From: Chthoniobacterales bacterium
Lineage (GTDB): Bacteria > Verrucomicrobiota > Verrucomicrobiia > Chthoniobacterales > UBA10450
Length of the DNA stretch: 5,063 nt
Assembly: GCA_013697015.1 (NCBI GenBank)
Contig: JACCXL010000119.1
Coordinates: 1-5,063, forward strand
Reading direction: 5' to 3'
Shown: positions 1 through 5,063 of the stretch, piece after piece
Layout: the number at the start of each line of letters is the position of its first letter
Numbering within the stretch: the first letter of the stretch is position 1
Notes under the pieces: model-generated
The model's database searches: none
Told to the model about the DNA's origin: nothing
The model's input: only the letters and a program-made list of their open reading frames with translations
Made by a program: the position numbers and the translations under genes

Positions 1-685
1 TGGGTACGGAGGTCAATATCGCACCGCTCTCCTCAACCAGCTCGTGCGGTCCCGCGCGCAAACCGGACCGCCAGCCCATCAAGTGAATACCTACCTGCAC
101 CTTGCTGGATCCGTCGGCGCCGACACGACGGACGCGCAATTGACCTCCTGCTCGAGACGAGCCAAGGCCGTCAGCTCACAGCTAATGATCGGCCTTTGTC
201 CCGGCGCGGATTACGGGCCGGCCAAACGGTGGCTGCCCGATCGATTCGGAGCGGTCGCGGTGTCACTCGCGGGTCGGCTCGATGTCCACTGGCTTCTGTT
301 CGGGAAATCCGCCGACGCGGAGATCGGTGCCATCATCGCCGGAGAGATTGGCGCTGCATGCACCAATCTGATTGGCAAAACCAGTCTGGATGACCTGATG
401 CGTGAACTGCAACGCTGCTCAGTCCTACTCACGAACGACACTGGCACGATGCATCTGGCCGCTTTGCTTGGGGTGCCAGTGGTTGCTCTTTTTGGGTCGA
501 CGGAGCCGCGGCTCACCGGACCGCTCGGTGCCGGCCATCGGATTATTCGTCATCAAGTCGAGTGCAGTCCTTGTTTCCTGAGGGAGTGTCCGATCGATTT
601 TCGCTGCATGAAGGCGATCAGTGCAGACGAGGTCGTGCAGGCCGTTGCTGATTCGATCGCGGAAGAAAGAGCGGGCGCCCGCTAG
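1..685 (+). CDS. waaF: ADP-heptose:LPS heptosyltransferase II-like, GT9 family (5' end outside window)
   Basis: This is the C-terminal part of a GT-B glycosyltransferase of family 9, which transfers heptose from ADP-heptose to the inner core of lipopolysaccharide on the cytoplasmic face of the inner membrane. The frame is open to the left edge (first full codon at 2), so the GTG at 44 is not the true start and the N-terminal acceptor-side domain lies outside. Seen directly: PGADYGPAKRW (200-232), the family's nucleotide-sugar-side signature; NDTGTMHLAA (434-463), the donor-binding loop; then GVPVVALFGSTEP; then a cysteine cluster CSPC...CP...CM (563-610), common in WaaF-type proteins. The segment between the two domains looks rather short compared with E. 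coli WaaF. The gene ends with TAG at 683-685, 50 bases before the thioesterase gene. A related GT9 heptosyltransferase (WaaC or WaaQ type) is possible, but the PGA-x-YGPAKRW motif favours WaaF. Confidence 0.86.
   Translation, partial: GYGGQYRTALLNQLVRSRAQTGPPAHQVNTYLHLAGSVGADTTDAQLTSCSRRAKAVSSQLMIGLCPGADYGPAKRWLPDRFGAVAVSLAGRLDVHWLLFGKSADAEIGAIIAGEIGAACTNLIGKTSLDDLMRELQRCSVLLTNDTGTMHLAALLGVPVVALFGSTEPRLTGPLGAGHRIIRHQVECSPCFLRECPIDFRCMKAISADEVVQAVADSIAEERAGAR
670..683. repeat. Perfect 14-base palindrome at the end of the waaF-like gene
   Basis: The 14 bases at 670-683 are self-complementary and cover the last codons and first base of the TAG stop. As RNA they can fold into a 5-bp stem with a GCGC loop. 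No T-run follows, so this is not a classical intrinsic terminator. It may be only a by-product of GC-rich coding sequence. Confidence 0.35.
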
Positions 686-735
686 GTCGCGTCTATCGAA
701 CCGACAATTCCGTTGCGTTTGAAAGCCGCTTTAGA

Positions 736-1176
736 ATGATGGGCGAAGTGAATGACGCTGCCCCTCGCATCCGCACGGACGTTCAGGTGATGTTCTTCGA
801 CACCGACTGCGCAGCCGTCGTGCACAATATCGCCTACCTGCGTTTCATCGAAACTGCCCGCACGTTGCTCGCCGAAGTACTGGGTTTGTCGCTCGTGGAG
901 ATGGAGAAAACCCGGAAATATCCGGTGGTGATCCGGACCGAGATCGACTACCGGCGCGCGGCGAAACTCGGTGATCGCCTCACTGTCGAGGGCTGGCTCG
1001 ACCGACTCGAACGCGTACGTTTTTGGTGCGCATTCCGGATCACGCGCTCAGCCGATGCGTCGTTGATCGTTGAATGTCGTCAAATGCTGGCGCTGATCGA
1101 GTTGCCGGCAGCCAAGCTTCTCCGGTTGCCAGAAAGCTGGGATCGATTTCGTCCCGCGACGCATGTGCGGCGATAG
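736..1176 (+). CDS. Acyl-CoA thioesterase, hotdog fold (YbgC/4HBT-like)
   Basis: A 146-residue single-domain protein, the usual length for the 4-hydroxybenzoyl-CoA thioesterase/YbgC branch of the hotdog superfamily, soluble and cytoplasmic, hydrolysing acyl-CoA thioesters. The N-terminal signature is at residues 20-42: FFDTDCAAVVHN, then AYLRFIETAR. Asp24 aligns with the catalytic Asp18 of E. coli YbgC. The family's usual Tyr-His a few residues later appears as His30-Asn31. The middle (residues 60-80, KYPVVIRTEIDYRRAAKLGD) matches the family's second conserved block. Tandem ATGs at 736 and 739 leave the start ambiguous by one codon, and the ribosome binding site is weak. It lies 50 bases after the waaF-like gene and 75 before the GT39 gene. 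E. coli ybgC is linked to tol-pal, which is not seen here, so I give no symbol. The substrate is unknown. Confidence 0.85.
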   Translation: MMGEVNDAAPRIRTDVQVMFFDTDCAAVVHNIAYLRFIETARTLLAEVLGLSLVEMEKTRKYPVVIRTEIDYRRAAKLGDRLTVEGWLDRLERVRFWCAFRITRSADASLIVECRQMLALIELPAAKLLRLPESWDRFRPATHVRR

Positions 1177-1234
1177 CTTGGATCGAGCGTAGAAGATTTC
1201 TGGAAGAATCAGATGGTCACCGCAACTCGCACTT

Positions 1235-1246
1235 GGAGGCTGGAGG
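1235..1246 (+). promoter_or_regulatory. Tandem Shine-Dalgarno motifs deciding the GT39 start
   Basis: Two GGAGG motifs lie at 1235-1239 and 1242-1246. The second is 5 bases before the ATG at 1252. This favours 1252 over the in-frame ATG at 1213, which has only a weaker GGAAG at 1202-1206. Confidence 0.6.
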
Positions 1247-1251
1247 ATACA

Positions 1252-3000
1252 ATGATCGGGCCATCCGCGCTCAACCCGCCTCCCACACGCCACGCGCTCT
1301 TCGTATTTCTGCTCGCGCTGGCCATCCTGCTGCACATCGGCACGGCCGGATGGGGCGATTTGTACGGCGAAACGGAAGGGCAATACGCCGGGGGCGCGCG
1401 TGAGATGTTTGAGTCGCATCAATGGCTCATCCCGACGAATGACGGCATTCCGCGACCGCAGAAACCGCCATTACTCTATTGGCTGATCGTCGCTTCCTAC
1501 AAAGCGTTCGGAGTAACTGAAGTGGCCGCCCGATTGCCCATCGCACTGGCCATGATCGGTTCGGTGGCCCTCACTTTTCTGATCGGAGAACGGCTCGCGG
1601 GCTACTGGCACGGGTTTACGGCGGGACTGATTTATCTCTGCTCCAGCGGTGCGTTTCTTCTCGGGCGAATCATCATGCCGGAGCCCGTGTTCAGCTGCTT
1701 CATCACCGCCGCGATTTACTGCGGAGTTGGCGGTTTCCAGGATCGAAGGCGGCGCCCGCTCTGGTTCGCTGGCTTTTGGTTATTCTGCGCTCTCGCGTGC
1801 ATGACGAAGAGCTTGCACGGTCTCATCTATCCGGCCGCGACCCTTGCCCTATCGACAATTTTTTTCCGCGAAGCGCGTCTGCGGTTCCGGGCATTGCTTT
1901 GGTGGCCTTATTTTCTGCTGTTTCTGGCCATCGCCCTGCCCTGGCACATCTGGGTGGAACGGCGGTTCCCGGGATTTTTGCAAAATGTGACAGCGAGCGA
2001 GTGGCTGATTCACTTGTTCGGTCGCGCAGATGCCACCCACAGCTATGACGATGTTCCGCGTTTGCAGTTCCTCGCTCTGCACATCGCGTGGTGGTTTCCG
2101 GCTTCGTTGCTAATCCTGCCCGGTGCAATCTTCGCCGCGCGGAAGATCTTGCGCCCTCGCGAACCGGAATTCGCAGACGCGCTGCCACTATGCTGGAGTG
2201 CGCTCGTGTTGATCTCGCTCCTTTTAATCGGACAGCGACAGGATTATTATGCGATGAGTATGTGGAGTGCGTTCGCGCTTTTTGCTGCCACCGCCTGGAG
2301 TAGAATCCCGCCCACGCTCCGCTTTTGCGGGGTGGCGCTAGTGTCAACCGCCGGTCTGACCGCGGGCGCGGCTTTTTTGTTCCTGCCACGGATCCTGCGT
2401 GGCGTCGAAACCTGGGGGCAAACAACCGAGCGCACGACTGCGTGGCGAACCGTGCAGTCCATTCCGTACGGCACTTGGATGCTGTTTCGCCCCATGTTCG
2501 CGATCGCCAGCGTGGCCCTTCTGCTCTTTTCGATGATCGCATTCATCTGTCTGAAACGTGGCCGTGAGCGCGCCGCTCTTATCGCCGTATCCGCGGCGAT
2601 GCTTCCGATTGGCCTCACCATGATCGAAGGAGTTTCGCGGATAGCTCCCTATTTCTCCCTGGCTGACGCGGCGCGCTTTTTAAACGATCACGTCGGCGAC
2701 ACCGGCGCCGTCTTGTACGAAGGGCCGATGCATGCCGGCAGCAGTCTGGTTTTTTACCTCAACCGCAAATTCTTTTTAGTAAACCAACAACCGGAGCCAT
2801 ACGGAACCGGGCCAGACACAACGGATCGCTATCTCACCGAGGACCTCCTTTTAGCGCGTTGGAGCGCGGCGGATCCAATCTATTTGATCATCGAACAAGA
2901 CCGCGTGCCGTATTGGCAGAAGGTGCTGACGGAGAGATTCCACATTTATCATCAGGTGAACAGTTGCGGCACCTGCGTCGTGCTCACTAATCAGCTTTAG
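1252..3000 (+). CDS. ArnT/PMT-like GT39 integral membrane glycosyltransferase
   Basis: A 582-residue polytopic inner-membrane protein of the GT-C fold, PMT_2/ArnT type. These enzymes use polyprenyl-phosphate-linked sugars to glycosylate lipid A or other acceptors on the periplasmic side. A first hydrophobic helix (about residues 14-32) leads into the signature periplasmic loop: GETEGQYA (39-46), AREMF, then KPPLLYWL (71-78) and the AARLP block (92-96). Further family features are EP at 144-145, KSLHGLIYP (186-194), LPWHIWVERRFPGF (229-242), and about ten more hydrophobic segments up to about residue 455. The last 120 residues form a hydrophilic, probably periplasmic domain. The acidic loop positions that are DE and DP in E. 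coli ArnT read TE and EP here. A start at 1213 would add 13 residues. The neighbouring waaF-like gene suggests an LPS role, but the sugar and acceptor cannot be read from sequence. Confidence 0.85.
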   Translation: MIGPSALNPPPTRHALFVFLLALAILLHIGTAGWGDLYGETEGQYAGGAREMFESHQWLIPTNDGIPRPQKPPLLYWLIVASYKAFGVTEVAARLPIALAMIGSVALTFLIGERLAGYWHGFTAGLIYLCSSGAFLLGRIIMPEPVFSCFITAAIYCGVGGFQDRRRRPLWFAGFWLFCALACMTKSLHGLIYPAATLALSTIFFREARLRFRALLWWPYFLLFLAIALPWHIWVERRFPGFLQNVTASEWLIHLFGRADATHSYDDVPRLQFLALHIAWWFPASLLILPGAIFAARKILRPREPEFADALPLCWSALVLISLLLIGQRQDYYAMSMWSAFALFAATAWSRIPPTLRFCGVALVSTAGLTAGAAFLFLPRILRGVETWGQTTERTTAWRTVQSIPYGTWMLFRPMFAIASVALLLFSMIAFICLKRGRERAALIAVSAAMLPIGLTMIEGVSRIAPYFSLADAARFLNDHVGDTGAVLYEGPMHAGSSLVFYLNRKFFLVNQQPEPYGTGPDTTDRYLTEDLLLARWSAADPIYLIIEQDRVPYWQKVLTERFHIYHQVNSCGTCVVLTNQL

Positions 3001-3026
3001 ACCGCGCTCCCGCTTCGATCACGAAC

Positions 3027-3596
3027 TCACTTCAACGGCGCTCGCACTTCGCCTGCGAGGAGACGGCCCCAGAGGGTGCTAAATGGATGAACCTGGCTCG
3101 CCGGCTCGCCGTCGCGCACTAGCGGCCGATGTTCGTTCGCCCACTGAAATATGGAGCCTTCGAGATTCCTCACATCGGAGTAGCCAGCCCTGCGCAGGGT
3201 CGAAGCCATCGCTCCTGAGCGGTAACCGACGGCGCAATAGGTGACGATCGGCCTGTCTTTCGCAACGCCTGCCAACGCAGGCTTTGCCGAAGTTCCAGGA
3301 TCAACCCGGCGTGCCCCCGGCAAATGACTGACGTTCCATTCCGCTTCCGTCCGCACGTCCAGCAGGACCGGCTCTTGCCGGCTGTGATCGGCGAGCCAGC
3401 TGGCAAGCTGCTCGGTGCTGATCCAACGCACATTTGGGAACTTGGTCCGCAATGTCGCCTTCAGCACGACCCATTCAAAACTTTCACTTTTTGACATCCC
3501 GATACCGGCGACCAGCACGACGAACGCGGTGATTAATAATCCGACCCGCCAATTTGATCCACGAGGCCGCAGCGGAATTGGGCGCATGTAATCCAT
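3027..3596 (-). CDS. Membrane-anchored single-domain rhodanese (sulfurtransferase-like)
   Basis: A 189-residue protein with one N-terminal membrane helix (residues 17-34) followed by a single rhodanese domain (about 56-160). Rhodaneses carry sulfane sulfur on an active-site cysteine. Seen here are the conserved LLDVRTEAEWNVSHLPGA block (78-95), the active-site loop CAVGYRSG (121-128, Cys121 being the persulfide carrier) and the closing NLEGSIFQWANE block (145-155). Four arginines precede the helix and few positive charges follow at once, so by the positive-inside rule the domain would face the periplasm (inference). I chose the ATG at 3594-3596 because GAGAGGA lies 5 bases upstream. A longer in-frame start at 3776 would run antisense through the small basic protein gene and adds no family-like sequence. 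It converges with the GT39 gene (26-base gap). The physiological sulfur donor is unknown. Confidence 0.85.
   Translation of the reverse strand: MDYMRPIPLRPRGSNWRVGLLITAFVVLVAGIGMSKSESFEWVVLKATLRTKFPNVRWISTEQLASWLADHSRQEPVLLDVRTEAEWNVSHLPGARRVDPGTSAKPALAGVAKDRPIVTYCAVGYRSGAMASTLRRAGYSDVRNLEGSIFQWANEHRPLVRDGEPASQVHPFSTLWGRLLAGEVRAPLK
3041..3059. repeat. Inverted repeat inside the 3' end of the rhodanese gene
   Basis: A perfect 6-bp inverted repeat (CTCGCA at 3041-3046, TGCGAG at 3054-3059) with a 7-base spacer lies 40 bases beyond the GT39 stop codon. It could help end GT39 transcription in this convergent arrangement. Neither strand has a following T-run and it lies in coding sequence, so support is weak. 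Confidence 0.3.
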
Positions 3597-3601
3597 TTGA
3601 A

Positions 3602-3608
3602 TCCTCTC
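3602..3608 (-). promoter_or_regulatory. Ribosome binding site of the rhodanese gene
   Basis: Read on the - strand this is GAGAGGA, 5 bases before the ATG at 3596-3594. It is the main reason for the shorter start, which removes a 60-residue antisense extension. Confidence 0.65.
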
Positions 3609-3647
3609 GTTCTTGTCGTAACTTTCCCCCTCAATTTCGCACAAAAC

Positions 3648-3652
3648 GGAAG
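3648..3652 (+). promoter_or_regulatory. Ribosome binding site of the small basic protein gene
   Basis: GGAAG lies 7 bases before the ATG at 3660 and supports this start over the upstream in-frame TTG at 3597, which would add 21 residues foreign to the family. Confidence 0.55.
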
Positions 3653-3659
3653 CATTTCT

Positions 3660-3815
3660 ATGTCGCAGCATCGCAGCCTGAAAGGCGCCAGCACCATCAC
3701 CGCCAAGCGGAACGTTTTGAAGCGTTTCGAGCGCGTCGAGCTTCTGAAGAAACGCGGTCAGTGGAAGGAAGGCCAAAAAGTAATGAACCTTCCGAAGACA
3801 AAACCGGACGCGTAA
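3660..3815 (+). CDS. PVC-superphylum small basic protein (function unknown)
   Basis: A 51-residue protein beginning MSQHRSLKGAS and ending in a Lys/Pro-rich tail. It has 14 Lys/Arg against 4 Asp/Glu, so the net charge is about +10. Length, start and the central block KRNVLKRFERVELLKKRGQW (16-35) match what I recall of the small basic protein family shared by Planctomycetes, Verrucomicrobia and Chlamydiae (a TIGRFAM small basic protein family, described as a PVC signature protein). Its biochemical role is not established. The composition suggests nucleic-acid or ribosome binding (inference). Residues 16-36 could form a basic amphipathic helix. It has no signal peptide, membrane segment or cysteine. 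It diverges from the rhodanese gene and is followed 46 bases later by an rRNA pseudouridine synthase-type gene on the same strand, probably co-transcribed. This is the best taxonomic marker in the window. Confidence 0.88.
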   Translation: MSQHRSLKGASTITAKRNVLKRFERVELLKKRGQWKEGQKVMNLPKTKPDA

Positions 3816-3830
3816 CGCCGGCTTCCGGCG
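3816..3830 (+). promoter_or_regulatory. GC hairpin directly after the small basic protein stop codon
   Basis: CGCCGG and CCGGCG form a perfect 6-bp stem around a 3-base CTT loop, starting at the base after the TAA (3813-3815). No T-run follows, so it is not a standard intrinsic terminator. It could protect the 3' end of the short upstream message or partly uncouple it from the pseudouridine synthase gene (inference). Confidence 0.4.
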
Positions 3831-3861
3831 CGTCTCGCTCCGCGCTGGAAAACAGTCTCGC

Positions 3862-4677
3862 GTGCGACTTAATCGCTATCTCGCATCCGCCGGCGTCGGA
3901 GCACGCCGCCAGTGCGATGAGTTGATTGCCGCCGGTCGCGTCACGATCAACGGCAAAGTCTGCACGAACTTCGCGACTCAGCCCGCGGAGGGCGACCATG
4001 TCAAAGTCGGAGGGAAATCCGTGCGCGCCGAGCAGTGTCTCTACCTCTTGCTGCACAAACCGCGCGGCTACGTTTCCTCCCGGCAGGATCCCCATGCTCG
4101 CGACACCATCTTCGATCTTTTGCCCGCTAAATTTCCCCGGCTCTTCAATGTTGGCAGGCTCGACGCGCAGAGCGAGGGGCTACTTATCCTCACGAACGAC
4201 GGAGAGTTCGCTCAGCGGCTCACGCATCCGCGTTACAAGGTGGAGAAGGAATACGATGTCACGCTCGACAAACCGTGGGACCCGGCCCTCGCGCTCAAAT
4301 TGCAACGCGGCATTAATCTCGATGGCGAACGCGCGCGGATCGATCTGATCCATCCGTTCGGGCCCAGGCGGTTGCGACTCGTTTTGAGACAGGGACTAAA
4401 CCGCCAAATTCGCCGGATGTTTTTTGCGGTCGGTTACGAAGTCGAGAACCTCGTCCGGATACGGGTGGGCACATTGCGTTTGGGGGATCTGCCGCGCGGG
4501 CATTGGCGTGCCCTGACACGCGCAGAATTACTTAGCCTGCGCCGAGATCGGCCGGCGCTGAATTCAGTCCGACTCGCTCCGCAAAATCTCCAGCGGCGGC
4601 GCGTTCCCGGCACCACGACTCGACAAAAGTCCTATCAAAACCGTCAAGGCCCCGACCGCAAGAAAAGCGGTCACTAA
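3862..4677 (+). CDS. rluB: Pseudouridine synthase, RsuA/RluB family (rRNA modification)
   Basis: A 271-residue cytoplasmic enzyme that isomerises uridine to pseudouridine in rRNA. Residues 1-48 form an S4 RNA-binding domain (RLNRYLASAGVGARRQCDEL; GRVTINGKV). The catalytic domain follows: KPRGYVSS (67-73 region), GRLDAQSEGLLILTNDGEFA (98-117) with catalytic Asp101, the tRNA/rRNA-synthase block HPRYKVEKEY (122-131), and GLNRQIRRM (178-186). The family core ends near residue 228 (HWRALTRAELLSL). The remaining 43 residues are a basic tail, of which 235-271 are encoded antisense to the permease gene. The start is GTG at 3862; it is forced by the N-terminal motif, and no ATG is available in frame. 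The ribosome binding site is poor (GGA, 12 bases upstream), so expression may depend on coupling to the small basic protein gene. The exact target (16S or 23S) cannot be settled; RluB is the likeliest. Confidence 0.87.
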   Translation: MRLNRYLASAGVGARRQCDELIAAGRVTINGKVCTNFATQPAEGDHVKVGGKSVRAEQCLYLLLHKPRGYVSSRQDPHARDTIFDLLPAKFPRLFNVGRLDAQSEGLLILTNDGEFAQRLTHPRYKVEKEYDVTLDKPWDPALALKLQRGINLDGERARIDLIHPFGPRRLRLVLRQGLNRQIRRMFFAVGYEVENLVRIRVGTLRLGDLPRGHWRALTRAELLSLRRDRPALNSVRLAPQNLQRRRVPGTTTRQKSYQNRQGPDRKKSGH

Positions 4678-5063
4678 TGGAGCAAGGGCCGGCACGTAGC
4701 TTAGCCGAAAAACAAAACGGGCCAGTGCCCAGCTCGCGGCAATGGACATCAGCACTCCAGTCCCGCTTGCCAGGAAACCGAGTGAGCAGTATTCGGCGGT
4801 CAGTATCTGCCAGATTTGCGCACGGGAAGCTCCGAGCGTGCGCAATAACGCGCTTTCCTTTTGCCGCTGATAGCGGCCGCTCCAGATGGTGCTGGCCAAA
4901 ACAATCACGCCGGTTCCGAAGGTAAAAAGCGAGAGAACGCGAATCACGAGCGCCACCTTCGTGAGAATGGAATCGACGGTTTGAATCACGGAACTCAGAT
5001 CGATCGCAGAAACATTGGGGAACTGCGCGACCACTGCATTTTGCAACCGCGCTGATTCCGTGG
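4564..5063 (-). CDS. FtsX/YbbP-type ABC transporter permease, C-terminal part (5' end outside window)
   Basis: The C-terminal 166 or so residues of an inner-membrane ABC permease of the FtsX/MacB fold, closest by pattern to YbbP, which pairs with an ATPase such as YbbA. The frame is open to the right edge; the TTG at 5046 is only the first internal start-like codon. The visible part begins in the end of a periplasmic domain (FPNVSAIDLSSVIQTVDSIL), then come a first helix (VLSLFTFGTGVIVLASTI), a cytoplasmic loop with the family hallmark ESALLRTLGASRAQI (coupling helix, about 4810-4860), a second helix (LGFLASGTGVLMSIAASWAL) and a third (LAPLVTAFLAVGALTVLIGLL). The end, PPLEILRSESD, is typical of the family. 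The 3' 114 bases overlap the rluB-like gene tail to tail. The substrate is unknown; YbbP-like systems are loosely linked to lipid or envelope export. Confidence 0.85.
   Translation of the reverse strand, partial: TESARLQNAVVAQFPNVSAIDLSSVIQTVDSILTKVALVIRVLSLFTFGTGVIVLASTIWSGRYQRQKESALLRTLGASRAQIWQILTAEYCSLGFLASGTGVLMSIAASWALARFVFRLSYVPALAPLVTAFLAVGALTVLIGLLSSRGAGNAPPLEILRSESD

Larger units (their letters stand above)
3597..3659. promoter_or_regulatory. Divergent intergenic region, rhodanese / small basic protein
   Basis: These 63 bases separate two divergently read start codons and carry a ribosome binding site for each. Promoters for both genes must therefore lie here or overlap the 5' coding ends. 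I looked for -35/-10 pairs on both strands and found none convincing. The lack of sigma70-like boxes is not informative in this phylum. Confidence 0.4.

Noticed and set aside
44..46. GTG as the true start of the waaF-like gene
   Set aside because: The frame is open to the window edge, the upstream residues read like family sequence, and the N-terminal GT-B domain would be missing.
713..737. Possible sigma70-like promoter (TTGCGT and TAGAAT) before the thioesterase gene
   Set aside because: The spacer is 13 bases, too short, and the -10-like box overlaps the start codon.
2350..2378. GC-rich stretch followed by six Ts, resembling an intrinsic terminator
   Set aside because: It lies in the middle of the GT39 coding sequence in a membrane segment, and the best stem is only 4-5 bp. 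It is most simply codon usage for Ala and Phe.
1823..2542. A 239-codon open frame on the - strand inside the GT39 gene
   Set aside because: It is low-complexity, Arg/Ala/Ser-rich and lacks domain motifs, and it lies opposite well-conserved GT39 coding sequence. It is a shadow of the GC-rich gene.
3597..3776. Longer rhodanese reading frame starting at 3776 on the - strand
   Set aside because: The extra 60 residues run antisense through the conserved small basic protein gene and resemble no family. A strong ribosome binding site marks the ATG at 3596.
3926..4348. A 140-codon + strand frame inside the pseudouridine synthase gene
   Set aside because: Ser/Arg-rich out-of-frame shadow of motif-rich rluB sequence, with no family resemblance.
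4564..4677. Permease end or rluB end being a frameshift artefact
   Set aside because: The permease C-terminus (PPLEILRSE) is family-typical and rluB keeps its frame through all core motifs, so nothing in the sequence points to an indel. The overlap is kept as a finding instead.

Overview
The window looks like chromosomal DNA of a Gram-negative bacterium of the PVC superphylum, most likely Verrucomicrobiota. The main clue is a 51-residue, strongly basic protein (3660-3815) that I recognise as the small basic signature protein of that superphylum. Lipopolysaccharide-type genes support an outer-membrane-bearing host. By eye the DNA is moderately GC-rich and densely coded, with no gap above 80 bases. 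I see no mobile element, CRISPR array, tRNA or rRNA.

Left half (1-3000, all + strand): the 3' part of a heptosyltransferase II-type gene (waaF-like), a hotdog-fold acyl-CoA thioesterase, and a large multi-pass ArnT/PMT-like glycosyltransferase of family GT39. Spacings of 50 and 75 bases fit one transcription unit. Two of the three products act on envelope glycans, so this looks like part of an envelope-building cluster. The thioesterase has no obvious pathway link.

Right half (3001-5063): a membrane-anchored single-domain rhodanese on the - strand converges on the GT39 gene and diverges from the small basic protein gene across only 63 bases. The small basic protein gene is followed, after a perfect GC hairpin directly behind its stop codon, by a pseudouridine synthase of the RsuA/RluB family. 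The last gene, on the - strand and cut by the window edge, is the C-terminal part of an FtsX/YbbP-type ABC transporter permease. The pseudouridine synthase gene runs 114 bases into the 3' end of the permease gene, tail to tail.

Most of the window is recognisable housekeeping and envelope biology. The points most worth a second look are the uncharacterised small basic protein beside an RNA-modification enzyme, the convergent coding overlap that gives the pseudouridine synthase a basic tail, and glutamate-type substitutions at the acidic loop positions of the GT39 enzyme. I did not find convincing evidence of a wholly new multi-gene system.
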